Shown here piece after piece: positions 1 through 10,015 of a stretch of DNA of 64,000 nucleotides. Origin of the DNA: a virus. A program made the translations under genes and the position numbers. Within the stretch, counting starts at the first letter, position 1. Every line of letters starts with the position of its first letter. The notes beneath the pieces are model-generated. The model saw only the letters and a list, made by a program, of their open reading frames with translations. It was not told where the DNA came from and searched no databases. Location: positions 1 through 64,000 of IMG/VR virus record IMGVR_UViG_3300025626_000019; one strand, 5' to 3'.

Positions 1-2400
1 TTCTATGGAAATGTAGATGTTAGTTATGGTAATTTAATTGTAAATGCTATTGCAAGTAATGCATCTCCTTCTGCGGCTAACACATACGATCTTGGTACGA
101 GTAGTCAAAATTGGAGAACATTGTATGTTGATAACATTACCTCTGATGATCAAGTAATTAAATTTGATACTACAGGCGCTCTTGTTCTTCCATCTGGTAC
201 TGAGGCTCAAAGACCTACTGAACAAGTAGGTATGCTAAGGTTTAACAACCAAGATGCTAGATTTGAAGGATATGATGGTACAGCATGGGCTGGACTAGCA
301 GGTTCTGTTATTGACCTTGATAGAAACACTTATATTATTGCTGAAACAGCATCTGGTGATGATAACAATGAACTTGATTTCTATACATCTGGTACTCAAA
401 GATTACAAATTAGTGAAGAAGGTAATCTATTATATGGTAATAATCTTAATTCGCTTAAGCTCTATTATAACACAGGTGAAATGGTTGTCAATGGTAAAGT
501 TACCTCTGATGGCAATTTATATCTTGACTCAACCAATGTTATCAATGTAAGTAACAATGTTATCACAGACCTCGCTTCTCCTGTTAATCCAAGAGATGCC
601 GTTAACCTTGAATATCTGAATACACAGTTCTCATCTAAGATGATTGTTGTTGACAATGCTAACACATATCCAACATCTATCGATCTGCTTCAAAACCCAA
701 CACTATCAATTGGTCGTGGTCTTGAAGTACAAAATATTGATACTGCAAATAATGAATTAGAGATTGGTCTGGATGTTACTGGCGTTCAAGCTCAGATGTA
801 TGGTACTGATGGGTTTACTCCACGTATCCGCATTACTGAAGATGGTCGTATTGACTTTGCTACAGACATTCCACTAGAGCTACAAGCTAACGCTATTCCT
901 AACTTTACAGAAACATCTCGTGACATTATTGCTCTTATGTTTGTAGACGGTAATGCTAATAACGAAGGTATTATTGCAGTAAACGACGATCTTAACGATG
1001 TAATGAACCTCAAGGTTCGTAACTTTAATATCGAACTAAGTGGTGATCTTGCAGGTGTTGCTGAAGTAACAAGAGCAAGCAACACAACTATCCAAGCTGA
1101 AATTACTGCCGATTATGTTTCGGATGTTGTACATTCCTCTAATACTTCTGGTCTTGTTATTACACAGCCAAACGGTCCTGCCGCAAATGTGGAAATTGGG
1201 GTAGATTACTCACATCTTGACACAGTTTATGCCACGCTTGATGGTTCAACATTCTCTGGTAACGTATTTGCTCCAAGATATTTTGATAGTGATAACAACA
1301 ACTATTATGGTGATTTTGCTGGCGAAACAAGACTAAACCAATTAAGAGTTGGTTATGGTCTGACATTCTCTTCTATTGGCTTTGCTGATGGTCCAGGATC
1401 ACAATCAACACTTTACGCAGGTCAAGGTAAAATTGGTTTCCTTGATAATACCTTCAACTACGCGGCGTATGCTGAAAGAGCAACAGGAAACTGGATTGTA
1501 AACAACGACGTATTGGCAGAACGTTTTGTTGATGCTGATGATACTGGCTACTATATCCACCCCGGAAGTGTTTCCAATCTACATACGTTACTTGTCAGTA
1601 ACGCATTTAGGGCGGGTTCAGTAGCTATTACTGGAAGAACTGTTTCGTCTTCGGCTTCTTCTGGTCTTGATCTTACTTTTAGTTCAGATACGAATGAAAT
1701 TGATGTAAGTCAAAATATCATTAAAAATCTTGCTGATCCTGTAAATAGCCAAGATGCTGTAAATAAGCAATACGTTGACGGTGTTGCTCAGGGTCTTAGA
1801 GTTATTCCAGCAGCACTTGCCGCAACAACCGCTGATCTTGGTGGTTCGTACAATAACGGTGATGGCACTATAACACTTGCCGCAAGTCCAACTCTTGATA
1901 TTGATGGAGTTACATCTTGGGCAGTTGGGTATAGACTTCTTGTTAAAGATCAAACAAACTCACTTGAAAATGGTTCGTATTTACTGACCCAAGTTGGTGA
2001 TTTGAATGATCCTTGGATATTTACTCGTGGCGATTATTTCAATGAATCTTCAGAAATTGCAGGTTCTTTCCAATTCGTAACTGATGGAACGACAAACAAC
2101 GGAACTGGTTTCGTTGCGACAGTAACAGACGCTGAGACTTTTGCTCTTGGCACAGACGATATAATTTGGCAACAATTCTCTGGCGCGGGTACATACTCCG
2201 TTGGACAAGGGCTAACATTAACAGGTACTGAATTCTCTATCACCAACCCAAATATTTTGTTTGGCGCTGACAATGGTACGACTGATACCGTTGTATTGGG
2301 CGAGACAATTACTATAGCTGGGGGCGAAGGTGTGGATACAACAGTATCTGATAATAATATCTCAATTGCTGTTAATGAATTAGATGGTGGAACATTCTAA
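1..2400 (+). CDS. Tail-fibre-like virion structural protein, 5' truncated
   Basis: The frame is open from base 1 with no start codon, so the N-terminus lies outside the window; about 799 residues are visible. It carries repeat units of marine phage fibres, such as YFDSDNNNYYGDFAGETRLN (near 1279) and FVDADDTGYYIHPGSVSNL (near 1525). It also has two L-A-[SD]-P-V-N-x-[RQ]-D-A-V-N segments (near 570 and 1730). The last of these leads into a C-terminal beta-rich tail domain with VKDQTNSLENGSYLL. The role is inferred: a host-recognition or decoration fibre on the virion surface. No enzymatic motif was seen. The family call rests on repeat style; the exact fibre is unknown. Confidence 0.8.
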   Translation, partial: FYGNVDVSYGNLIVNAIASNASPSAANTYDLGTSSQNWRTLYVDNITSDDQVIKFDTTGALVLPSGTEAQRPTEQVGMLRFNNQDARFEGYDGTAWAGLAGSVIDLDRNTYIIAETASGDDNNELDFYTSGTQRLQISEEGNLLYGNNLNSLKLYYNTGEMVVNGKVTSDGNLYLDSTNVINVSNNVITDLASPVNPRDAVNLEYLNTQFSSKMIVVDNANTYPTSIDLLQNPTLSIGRGLEVQNIDTANNELEIGLDVTGVQAQMYGTDGFTPRIRITEDGRIDFATDIPLELQANAIPNFTETSRDIIALMFVDGNANNEGIIAVNDDLNDVMNLKVRNFNIELSGDLAGVAEVTRASNTTIQAEITADYVSDVVHSSNTSGLVITQPNGPAANVEIGVDYSHLDTVYATLDGSTFSGNVFAPRYFDSDNNNYYGDFAGETRLNQLRVGYGLTFSSIGFADGPGSQSTLYAGQGKIGFLDNTFNYAAYAERATGNWIVNNDVLAERFVDADDTGYYIHPGSVSNLHTLLVSNAFRAGSVAITGRTVSSSASSGLDLTFSSDTNEIDVSQNIIKNLADPVNSQDAVNKQYVDGVAQGLRVIPAALAATTADLGGSYNNGDGTITLAASPTLDIDGVTSWAVGYRLLVKDQTNSLENGSYLLTQVGDLNDPWIFTRGDYFNESSEIAGSFQFVTDGTTNNGTGFVATVTDAETFALGTDDIIWQQFSGAGTYSVGQGLTLTGTEFSITNPNILFGADNGTTDTVVLGETITIAGGEGVDTTVSDNNISIAVNELDGGTF

Positions 2401-2434
2401 ACCTACATAGGTTTTATATAGAGAGGGCATAGAT

Positions 2435-4501
2435 ATGTCAACAACAATTAAACTACGCCGTAGTGCTGTAGCTGGTCGTATACCCACGACTGCCCAACTC
2501 GAATTGGGTGAAATTGCGATTAACACGCAAGATGGTAAACTATACTTTAAGAAGTATGATGCCGTTGCCAATACTGAATCTATCGTTGATATTTCTGCCG
2601 ATTTGGATGCAAACGCTATCCTCACTCTTATCAAAGGGGTTGATGGAGCAACATCTGGATTAGATGCCGACTTGCTTGACGGTCAAGAGGGTAGTTACTA
2701 CCTTGACTATACTAACTTCACAAATGTACCCCCATCCACCTTAGACCTCACCCTAGATGGTAAGGTGACTGGTACAGCGTTCTCCAACACTGGTATCATG
2801 ACCCTCACCACAGAACTAGCGAACACAGGCGTCACTGCTGGTTCCTATGGCTCTGCTTCTCTTGTACCTGTATTTACAGTTGATGAAGATGGTAGACTTA
2901 CAGCCGCAAGTACGGTGTCTGTTGCAGGGGTTGACAGCACATCATTTACTACAGCGAATAACACGTTTACCATTGGTACGGCTGATGGTGGCTTCTTCCA
3001 CACACCAATAGAAGCATTTAACAACATTAGTGCTAATAATATATTCGTATCTGGATTAGTCGATGGTCGTGACATTGCGGCTGATGGTGCTAAACTCGAC
3101 ACGTTGGAAGATGGTCTTGAACTCACACTAACAGGTAAGGTCACAGGTACGGCTACATCAAATACTGGTGTGATGACTATTGCGACTGAATTGGAAAACA
3201 CTGGTGTAACAGCAGGCTCATATGGTTCTGCAACCTCTGTCCCAGTAATTACAGTTGATGAAGATGGTCGTTTAACATCGGTTACAACATCGTCAGTATC
3301 TGGTGTTGATGACTTCACATGGAATAGTGCAAACAACACACTATTGCTACAAACTGGTGATGGCACAAGTTATTACGTAGAGGTTGATACATTTGGTCAG
3401 GATATTGATGTAACAGGTAATATCACAGTATCTGGAACTGTTGATGGTAGAGACGTTTCTGTTGATGGTGCTAAATTAGACAACATCGAACCAAATGCTA
3501 CGGCTGATCAGACAGCGGCTGAGTTGATGACTGCAATTCAAACAGTTGATGGCGCGGCATCTGGACTAGACGCAGACTTGCTTGATGGCTCTCATAAATC
3601 AGACATCTTGGCTGAGGCATCAGCGGCGGCTTCTGGACAAATCGGAAATGGTTTGGTAACAATTACTGCATCGTCTGGTCTAACAGGAACTGGCAACTTT
3701 ACGCTAAACGATTTCTCTAATACATCCATCTCAATTACACACGCAGACACTTCTTCTGTTGCTGATATTGATAACTCAGATGGTTCTGTATTACAGGACG
3801 CATCTTTTGACACATTCGGACACGTTGTAAGTGTATCATCCACTGATCTTGACAATCGTTATTACACAGAAACTGAGCTAGATGGTGGGCAGTTAAATAG
3901 CCTCTACTATACAGAAGCTGAATTGGATGGCGGTCAACTTGACAACCGCTACTTCACAGAAACAGAATTGACTAATGGTCAACTAGATACTCGCTACTTC
4001 ACAGAAACAGAATTGACTAATGGTCAATTGGATAGTCGTTATTACACAGAAGCTGAGTTGAATGGTGGGCAGTTAGATGGTCGTTATTATACTGAGACAG
4101 AAGCAGACGCTAAGTTTGTAGACGTTACTGGCGATACAATGAGTGGTAAGTTGACTGTCAATAATGACATTGAACAAGATCATTCAAGAATGATTTCTAA
4201 AACAACCACTACTAGTGCGACTAGCCAAGCAGACCTTTACTCATTCCCACATTCAGCGTTCGGTAGTGCTGAAATCATTATTCAAGCGAAAGATGGGACT
4301 ACAAGACACATCACGAAATTGTTGATTACGCATGATGGATCAACAGCTATGGGTACAGAATTTGGTTCTATATCGACATCTGGTAGCGACTTAGCAACAT
4401 ATGACGTAGAGATTTCGGGTCCTTTGTTAACACTTAAAGGCACACCAGCAAGTTCAAATTCCACAACATATAAAATTGTGGGAACGTTAATAACAGGATA
4501 A
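2435..4501 (+). CDS. Tail-fibre-like structural protein with MTD-like N-terminal domain
   Basis: This 688-residue protein starts at an ATG preceded by GAGAGGG. The N-terminus (TIKLRRSAVAGRIPT, then LELGEIAINTQDGKLYFKK) matches the short attachment domain at the front of many phage fibre and tropism proteins. It is followed by DGATSGLDADLLDG units and two long T-G-V-x-A-G-S-Y-G-S-A / VDEDGRLT repeats. Six copies of an RYYTETELDGGQLD-type repeat lie at 3858-4110. A compact C-terminal domain follows. It is probably a baseplate-attached fibre. It shares sequence style with the neighbouring fibre genes and precedes a late promoter for the next gene. Confidence 0.8.
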   Translation: MSTTIKLRRSAVAGRIPTTAQLELGEIAINTQDGKLYFKKYDAVANTESIVDISADLDANAILTLIKGVDGATSGLDADLLDGQEGSYYLDYTNFTNVPPSTLDLTLDGKVTGTAFSNTGIMTLTTELANTGVTAGSYGSASLVPVFTVDEDGRLTAASTVSVAGVDSTSFTTANNTFTIGTADGGFFHTPIEAFNNISANNIFVSGLVDGRDIAADGAKLDTLEDGLELTLTGKVTGTATSNTGVMTIATELENTGVTAGSYGSATSVPVITVDEDGRLTSVTTSSVSGVDDFTWNSANNTLLLQTGDGTSYYVEVDTFGQDIDVTGNITVSGTVDGRDVSVDGAKLDNIEPNATADQTAAELMTAIQTVDGAASGLDADLLDGSHKSDILAEASAAASGQIGNGLVTITASSGLTGTGNFTLNDFSNTSISITHADTSSVADIDNSDGSVLQDASFDTFGHVVSVSSTDLDNRYYTETELDGGQLNSLYYTEAELDGGQLDNRYFTETELTNGQLDTRYFTETELTNGQLDSRYYTEAELNGGQLDGRYYTETEADAKFVDVTGDTMSGKLTVNNDIEQDHSRMISKTTTTSATSQADLYSFPHSAFGSAEIIIQAKDGTTRHITKLLITHDGSTAMGTEFGSISTSGSDLATYDVEISGPLLTLKGTPASSNSTTYKIVGTLITG

Positions 4502-4506
4502 ATTGT

Positions 4507-4514
4507 TATAAATA
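4507..4514 (+). promoter_or_regulatory. T4-type late promoter TATAAATA
   Basis: An exact match to the T4 late-promoter octamer lies about 46 bases before the ATG of the giant fibre gene. From here to 21,425 the + strand genes are almost contiguous. This site, with the one at 13,053, could therefore drive the fibre, the Cys-tail proteins and the rSAM genes as one late unit. Confidence 0.65.
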
Positions 4515-4559
4515 CAATAAAAGCATAGTATAAGCCGAATCTGGGGAGAGTGAACCAAC

Positions 4560-7500
4560 ATGGCAAACGATAAGAAATTTATAGTCAAGAACGGACTCCA
4601 ATCAGAGAATAACGTTCTAATTGGCACTTCCGCAGATGACGGTACAAATAAACTACAGGTTACTGGAAGCTCTAAGCTAACTGGTGCTGTTGAAGTAACA
4701 CAAGCAACTCCATCCACAGCATCTCTTACTGCGACTAATAGTGGTGGTAATGGTGCTATTATTGCTAACTTTGTTGGCGACAGCAATTCACTACAGATTA
4801 CTAATTTTGCTACTGGCGACTACAGCATTCTAAATGGTGGTCAAAGTAATGGTATTAAGTTTTATGATAATACTGTTGGTGTTGAAGTTATCTATAATAA
4901 TGCGGTTGACTTAGAATTTAACACTTCTGGTATTGACTTCAAACGTGCGCCAACTGTTAGTGGTTCCATTATTTGGTACGCAGGCAATGATGGTTCTGGC
5001 TCTGGTCTTGATGCTGATTTACTTGATGGTATCGATTCTCTATCGTTTGTGCGCTCTGACCAAAACGATACGTTGGACGGTGATTATATCATCACTGGTA
5101 ATCTTACAGTGCAAGGTACAAGAGTTGAAGTTCAATCAGAAACAGTTCTAATTGCTGATAATATTATTACACTCAACAGCAACTTTCTAACTGGCGTTCC
5201 AACAGAAAATGCTGGGTGGGAAGTCTCTCGTGGTGATTTGGCAAACTCATCTATTCAATGGGATGAAACAAACGACTGGTTTAAACTAATCTCAGCAGGT
5301 ACTGATTTAGGTCGTATCATCACAACAGCGGATGAAGGTGCTGGCAATGGGTTTGACGCTGATACAGTAGACGGATTAGAAGCGGCACAATTCTTACGTT
5401 CAGATGCTAACGATACTGCCACTGGCAACCTTGAACTGCAAGGTACAGTCTCTATTGGTAACGATACTGGTTCTGCTTTGCTTACTATGAAAGGTGCTGG
5501 CAACAACCGCGTTCTTTCTTCTGATAATGGTAACATTGGTTTCCTTGGCTCTAGCCTTAACTATGCTACTGGTGCTTACATGGACGCATCTGGTAATTGG
5601 GTTGTAGGTAACGATATTGTTGGTGCAAGGTTCCTTGACGGTGATAATAATGCATATTTTGCAGAGCCAGCAGCAAACTCAATCTTCAACAATCTTGGAC
5701 TTGACAGTGATCTTTTCCATAATGGAAATATTGACACTAAAGTATCTTTTGACACAGACATTATAAAACTTGACACTGATGGAACAACAAGACTAACACT
5801 TACTAACACTGGTGCTTTGTTTGCCAATGACGTTAGTGCGCCTCGTTACTTAGACAGTGGTGACAATACATATTTCGGTGACTTTGCTGGCACGTCAGTA
5901 ATGAACAACATTGGAATTGATACAAGTATCTTCCATAATGGCGACACAGACACAGATATCAATTTTGGTACTGACACAGTAAACATAAACACAGGTGGTG
6001 CTACAAGATTTACGGTTACTGATACTAGCGTAACTTCTACAGTAGACATGATTTCACCAAGGTTCGTTGATGCAGATAACAATACTTACTTAGCTGATCC
6101 AAGTGGCGCATCAGTGTTTAATTCACTAGGGCTTGACTCAGAACTATTCCATAACGGTGACACAGATACAAAACTTGCTTTCGGAACAGATACTATTGGT
6201 TTGGAAACAGGTGGTGCTGAGAGACTTGGAATATCAGATAGTGCGGTAACCGCTACAGTAGACATGGTTGCGCCAAGGTTTGTTGACTCAGGAGATTCAA
6301 ACTTCTTTGCAGACCCTGCAGGAACATCTGTGTTGAATGATATTGGTATTAATGATCAATTATTCCACAATGGTAATGTAGGAACAAGTCTTGCTTTCGG
6401 CACAAACACTATTAATTTATCTACTAACGGATTAAGTAGGGTTAGTATCAGTGATACAGAAGCTGTGTCTACAGTACAACTTCGTGCGCCTGTATATTAC
6501 GCTCCAACTGGAACTACATACAGACTAGACCTTGACAACACTACAACCTCTTTGGCAGTTAATGCTAAGGTTGTTGTTGGTAACGTTGGTGATGACGCAA
6601 GATCAAATGACACCACAGGCGAAGGCGGTATTACACTCGCTCCTTATGGAACCACAGGTGCATCTTCAAATCCTCTGATGTCAATTTCTGGTGGTGCTGG
6701 TGGTTTGCCACTAACATCATTAAACAAGTATGGCATGGGCAACAACCCATTCGTTGTTGGCAACCTAATCAGCGAGACTAGAGTTAACGGCGCAGTCGCA
6801 ACTACTCTCAGAGGCGATTCATTCGGCAACATGTACCAAGTCATCGACAATGATATGACTTGGGCTATTGCAGATTCGAATGCAAACTTCTTGCTTACTG
6901 CTAATGCAACTGATGGCGATGTGATCATTGGAGATCAAGCGGCTACATACGCAACAATGGACGCAACCCCAGTAGTTGGTTCAAAAACAAATAGTATTCT
7001 TCATGTAAGTGGTTCAGTACAACTGACTAGCAATGATGATGCATTTGCAGTTGGTGTTGGCACAGCTACTTTCCTTAAAGGTGATGAGCTAGGCTTCGGA
7101 TCAGGTGGTGGTTTCTATATGGACGACACCGCTACGGTTAAAGTTCGTGGTGATAAAGATGTTTCTACTGCTGGCAATATGATAGCCGCGCAGTTTAAAG
7201 ACAGCAATGATGATACTTTCTTTGGCGACTTTGCTTCAACCTCAAGAATGAATAACATTGACATCTCTGGTACAATCAGGCATGATGGTGACGTAAACAC
7301 AAACATCGGCTTCCCAGCAAATGATCAAATCGCTCTGACAACTGGTGGAACAGCAAGACTTACTGTTGCTGACACATCTGTTACGTCATCGGTTGATTTA
7401 ATTGCACCAAGGATGCTAGATTCCGCAAATAATTCTTATCTTGTTGATCCATCAGGAACATCGGTAATGAACCGCATTGATCTTGATGATTACATTCGCC

Positions 7501-7895
7501 ATAATGGTGATAATGATACGTACTTCGGATTTTCTGGTAATGACATTTTCAAAGTATTTGTTGGTGGCACACAAAAAGTTAACATCGATAGCGACTCCAT
7601 CGACTTCTCTCAAAACGTCTATGCTCCTGCGTATTATGACAGCAACAACAATGCGTATTACCTAGACCCAGCATCCACATCTGAGTTGAACAGCATCAAC
7701 ATTGATGATTGGATCAGTCATAGAGGTGATCTTACTACTCGTTTTGGTTTTGACGCTAACAACAGATTTAGAGTACAGACAGCTAACGCAACTCGCTTGT
7801 CTATAGATGCAGACTCCGCTGATTTCACAGTAGGTGTCTATGCACCTCGTTACTACGATTCAGATAATAGCGCATTCTACCTACGATTCAGATAA
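4560..7895 (+). CDS. Giant tail-fibre-like protein, segment 1 of 4 (N-terminal)
   Basis: The ATG at 4560 (MANDKKFIVKNGLQSENNVL) follows GGGGAG and opens a 1111-residue frame. It carries a typical fibre N-terminus, a GSGLDADLLDGIDS unit, and then repeated blocks of the form RF-V-D-x-x-[ND]-N-[ST]-Y-x-[AG]-D-[PF]-[AS]-G-T-S-x-[ML]-N about every 70-80 residues. The frame ends prematurely inside a 28-base direct tandem duplication (7853-7911) that shifts the reading frame by one. Removing one copy joins it in frame to the next segment. The four segments together form one coding region of roughly 2850 codons. Confidence 0.8.
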   Translation: MANDKKFIVKNGLQSENNVLIGTSADDGTNKLQVTGSSKLTGAVEVTQATPSTASLTATNSGGNGAIIANFVGDSNSLQITNFATGDYSILNGGQSNGIKFYDNTVGVEVIYNNAVDLEFNTSGIDFKRAPTVSGSIIWYAGNDGSGSGLDADLLDGIDSLSFVRSDQNDTLDGDYIITGNLTVQGTRVEVQSETVLIADNIITLNSNFLTGVPTENAGWEVSRGDLANSSIQWDETNDWFKLISAGTDLGRIITTADEGAGNGFDADTVDGLEAAQFLRSDANDTATGNLELQGTVSIGNDTGSALLTMKGAGNNRVLSSDNGNIGFLGSSLNYATGAYMDASGNWVVGNDIVGARFLDGDNNAYFAEPAANSIFNNLGLDSDLFHNGNIDTKVSFDTDIIKLDTDGTTRLTLTNTGALFANDVSAPRYLDSGDNTYFGDFAGTSVMNNIGIDTSIFHNGDTDTDINFGTDTVNINTGGATRFTVTDTSVTSTVDMISPRFVDADNNTYLADPSGASVFNSLGLDSELFHNGDTDTKLAFGTDTIGLETGGAERLGISDSAVTATVDMVAPRFVDSGDSNFFADPAGTSVLNDIGINDQLFHNGNVGTSLAFGTNTINLSTNGLSRVSISDTEAVSTVQLRAPVYYAPTGTTYRLDLDNTTTSLAVNAKVVVGNVGDDARSNDTTGEGGITLAPYGTTGASSNPLMSISGGAGGLPLTSLNKYGMGNNPFVVGNLISETRVNGAVATTLRGDSFGNMYQVIDNDMTWAIADSNANFLLTANATDGDVIIGDQAATYATMDATPVVGSKTNSILHVSGSVQLTSNDDAFAVGVGTATFLKGDELGFGSGGGFYMDDTATVKVRGDKDVSTAGNMIAAQFKDSNDDTFFGDFASTSRMNNIDISGTIRHDGDVNTNIGFPANDQIALTTGGTARLTVADTSVTSSVDLIAPRMLDSANNSYLVDPSGTSVMNRIDLDDYIRHNGDNDTYFGFSGNDIFKVFVGGTQKVNIDSDSIDFSQNVYAPAYYDSNNNAYYLDPASTSELNSINIDDWISHRGDLTTRFGFDANNRFRVQTANATRLSIDADSADFTVGVYAPRYYDSDNSAFYLRFR

Positions 7896-9210
7896 TAGCG
7901 CATTCTACCTAGACCCAGCAACCACATCTATCTTAAATGTTGTGAGAACAAATCAAATCCTAATGGATGGAACTTCTCTAAGCATTGACTCGCCATCAGG
8001 TCCTAAGGGGACTATTATGGTTGAAGGTGAAAGAGACGGTTATGCTGGCTATATGATTAGCAACGACTGGGGCTTCATATCAAGTGGTGCTACAGAAATG
8101 GGTCTGTATAACGAGACTGACAATGAATGGTCACTGACTGCAAACAGAAACAACTTTACAAGACTGCATTCAAACAACATTCACCAAATTGGTGCTGAAA
8201 ACGGTTATGGTTCTGCACCCAACTCTATGCGCTCACCTATCTTCTACGACTTGAATGACTCAGCATTCTATGCTGACTTAGCAGGGCAATCCAGATTAAA
8301 GTCTGTTAAGGCTGGGGATAGTGCGATCTTCAACAACACTACGTATCCTCTTGAGGTTAAATCTGCTCAAGAACGTATGATTGTAATCCAAAACACATCG
8401 GCTGATGCCAACTTCCCATCGATCTTGCACAAGACTAGAAACACTCGTTCTACTATGGCACTTTCTTTTAATGGGATTGGTGAGCGTTTCTGGTTCGAAG
8501 AAAACGGCAACATCCAAGCTTATGGCGCTGGTATCTTTGGTAGCTTGGCGCTTAACGGTGGTAACGAAGACCTTGGCTTGTTGAAAACATACGGCTCTGG
8601 TCTTGCTGACATGAAAATGTTTGACGCCTCAGATTATTGGGACAAACGTGTTGTTCAGCCTATGCAAGGTGAAGAAAATAACGCAACAGGAACAACTAGT
8701 GAATATGTAAAGAACGGTGACGGACCTTTTGCCGCTAGTTATGCTCTGAGAACAAATGCTTTCAGAAGCTTTGACTCTGACTACATCCCTGTTGAACCGG
8801 GCGAAGAAATCTATGCTGAAATGGCGGTAAGACTTATCACTGGTACAGGTGGTAACTTCTTCCTTGGTGTTAGACAATACGATAAAGACAAGAACCCTAT
8901 CGATGCGAACGAAGGTATTGTATACTTTGCGGCATCCTCTGTTAACGTAACTTCTACTTCTTGGAATGAGTATAAGGGATACCACACAGTACCAACTAGC
9001 CACACAGCGTACAATGGTTCTGATGGGCTTGGTGTTAGATATGTTCGTCTAATTGCTCTTATGAACCATAGTGCTGGTGGTGCTACACGAGAATTCGGAC
9101 CTCCTATTCTGAAAAGGTCTGACGTACAAGGTAAAATCAAAGCAGATTCGATGGCTATTGATAATAGCGGTACAATCGGTGAAGATCAAAGCAGATTCGA
9201 TGGCTATTGA
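7834..9210 (+). CDS. Giant tail-fibre-like protein, segment 2 of 4
   Basis: This continues segment 1. Meaningful homology begins about 7881 (STYDSDNSAFYLDPATTS); the residues before that are out of frame with the true protein. The segment contains the same YDLNDSAFYADLAGQSRLKS repeat type. It also has a beta-rich stretch near 8640-9110 (PVEPGEEIYAEMAVRLITG) that resembles a carbohydrate-binding or fibre knob domain. It ends early at a 49-base-period tandem duplication (9136-9230). It has no independent ribosome-binding site, so it is best read as part of one gene. Confidence 0.65.
   Translation: MSMHLVTTIQIIAHSTYDSDNSAFYLDPATTSILNVVRTNQILMDGTSLSIDSPSGPKGTIMVEGERDGYAGYMISNDWGFISSGATEMGLYNETDNEWSLTANRNNFTRLHSNNIHQIGAENGYGSAPNSMRSPIFYDLNDSAFYADLAGQSRLKSVKAGDSAIFNNTTYPLEVKSAQERMIVIQNTSADANFPSILHKTRNTRSTMALSFNGIGERFWFEENGNIQAYGAGIFGSLALNGGNEDLGLLKTYGSGLADMKMFDASDYWDKRVVQPMQGEENNATGTTSEYVKNGDGPFAASYALRTNAFRSFDSDYIPVEPGEEIYAEMAVRLITGTGGNFFLGVRQYDKDKNPIDANEGIVYFAASSVNVTSTSWNEYKGYHTVPTSHTAYNGSDGLGVRYVRLIALMNHSAGGATREFGPPILKRSDVQGKIKADSMAIDNSGTIGEDQSRFDGY
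7853..7911 (+). repeat. Exact tandem duplication, 28-base period, frame-breaking
   Basis: The segment beginning CTACGATTCAGATAATAGCG occurs twice, at 7853 and 7881, as two adjoining 28-base units with 3 further matching bases. The period is not a multiple of three, so it shifts the frame of the fibre gene. Confidence 0.9.
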
Positions 9211-9230
9211 TAATAGCGGTACAATCGGTG
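9136..9230 (+). repeat. Tandem duplication, 49-base period, frame-breaking
   Basis: A 46-base identical segment (ATCAAAGCAGATTCGATGGC...) occurs at 9136 and 9185, separated by three bases. The 49-base offset shifts the fibre frame by one. Confidence 0.9.
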
Positions 9231-10015
9231 TAAACCTTGATGTTCTTGGTACTATTACAGGCGATACTGTCATAGGTACTAACGTTGACGCTACGAACTT
9301 CCGTGATGCTTCAAATTCTACTTACTCTTTCAATCCACGTACTGGTGGTAAAGTTGGTGGTACATGGGATTGGACAAACGGTAATATTACAAATGTAAAC
9401 AATATCACATTCAATGATCCCGGCCCGAATGAAGGTCTTCGTTGGACTGGCGGTAGTGAATGGGCAATATTTGAATCGCCAGACGATTTGACAACAAATA
9501 GCTTGGGTAATCTACAGTTTACATCCGACAACTTGGGTGTCGCTGGATATGCGGCTGTAAGTCGTGCTACTATCACGACATCTGGTGATATTGTTGCGGC
9601 TCGTTACATGGATGCAACAAGGTTCCGTGACTCTAACAACTCAGCATATTACGCAGACCCAGCAGGAACTTCCGTATTTAACGAAGTACGTGCTGATGAA
9701 TATATCAGACACAATGGTGATACTGATACATATATTAGATTTGTCGGTAACGATGACATGCAACTTGTTTCTGGTGGTCGCCAAATGCTTCGCATGGCAG
9801 AAGGAACTAATCCAGACAGACTAAGATTTGTTACGGATAGTAACTGGACAGATGCTAACGGTGATTGGAATATGTCACGAAACGTTAGTGTTAGTGGCAC
9901 ACACACTGTTCTAAACGGCGCGTATGCTAACATCTTCTACGACTCGCGTATGCTAATATCTTCTACGACTCTGATGATAATGCTTATTACGGTGACTTTG
10001 GTGGTACATCTGTGA
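9158..10015 (+). CDS. Giant tail-fibre-like protein, segment 3 of 4
   Basis: This is the continuation after the second frame break. The same IDNSGTIG words occur at the end of segment 2 and the start of this one because of the duplication. It contains FRDASNSTYSFNPRTGGKVG and FRDSNNSAYYADPAGTSVFN repeats. It ends at a third duplication, of 26-base period (9920-9971), where the two copies differ by one base. No separate start signal was seen. Confidence 0.65.
   Translation: MIIAVQSVKIKADSMAIDNSGTIGVNLDVLGTITGDTVIGTNVDATNFRDASNSTYSFNPRTGGKVGGTWDWTNGNITNVNNITFNDPGPNEGLRWTGGSEWAIFESPDDLTTNSLGNLQFTSDNLGVAGYAAVSRATITTSGDIVAARYMDATRFRDSNNSAYYADPAGTSVFNEVRADEYIRHNGDTDTYIRFVGNDDMQLVSGGRQMLRMAEGTNPDRLRFVTDSNWTDANGDWNMSRNVSVSGTHTVLNGAYANIFYDSRMLISSTTLMIMLITVTLVVHL
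9920..9971 (+). repeat. Imperfect tandem duplication, 26-base period, frame-breaking
   Basis: GCGTATGCTAACATCTTC and GCGTATGCTAATATCTTC begin adjacent 26-base units that differ by one base. The offset breaks the fibre frame. Confidence 0.85.

Noticed and set aside
2845-3366. 173-codon open frame on the - strand inside a fibre gene
   Set aside because: It is opposite a clear repeat-rich structural gene, is Val/Ser/Pro-rich as expected from reading such DNA backwards, and has no start signal.
3858-4110. Regular repeats that could suggest a CRISPR-like array
   Set aside because: The repeats are in-frame protein repeats (YYTE-ELDGGQL) with no unique spacers of constant length.
8629-9140. Overlapping - strand open frames in the giant fibre gene
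   Set aside because: Shadows of the + strand coding sequence; no ribosome-binding sites and no domain.
7853-9971. Programmed frameshifting in the fibre gene
   Set aside because: Each frame change coincides with a direct duplication, not with a slippery heptamer and downstream structure.
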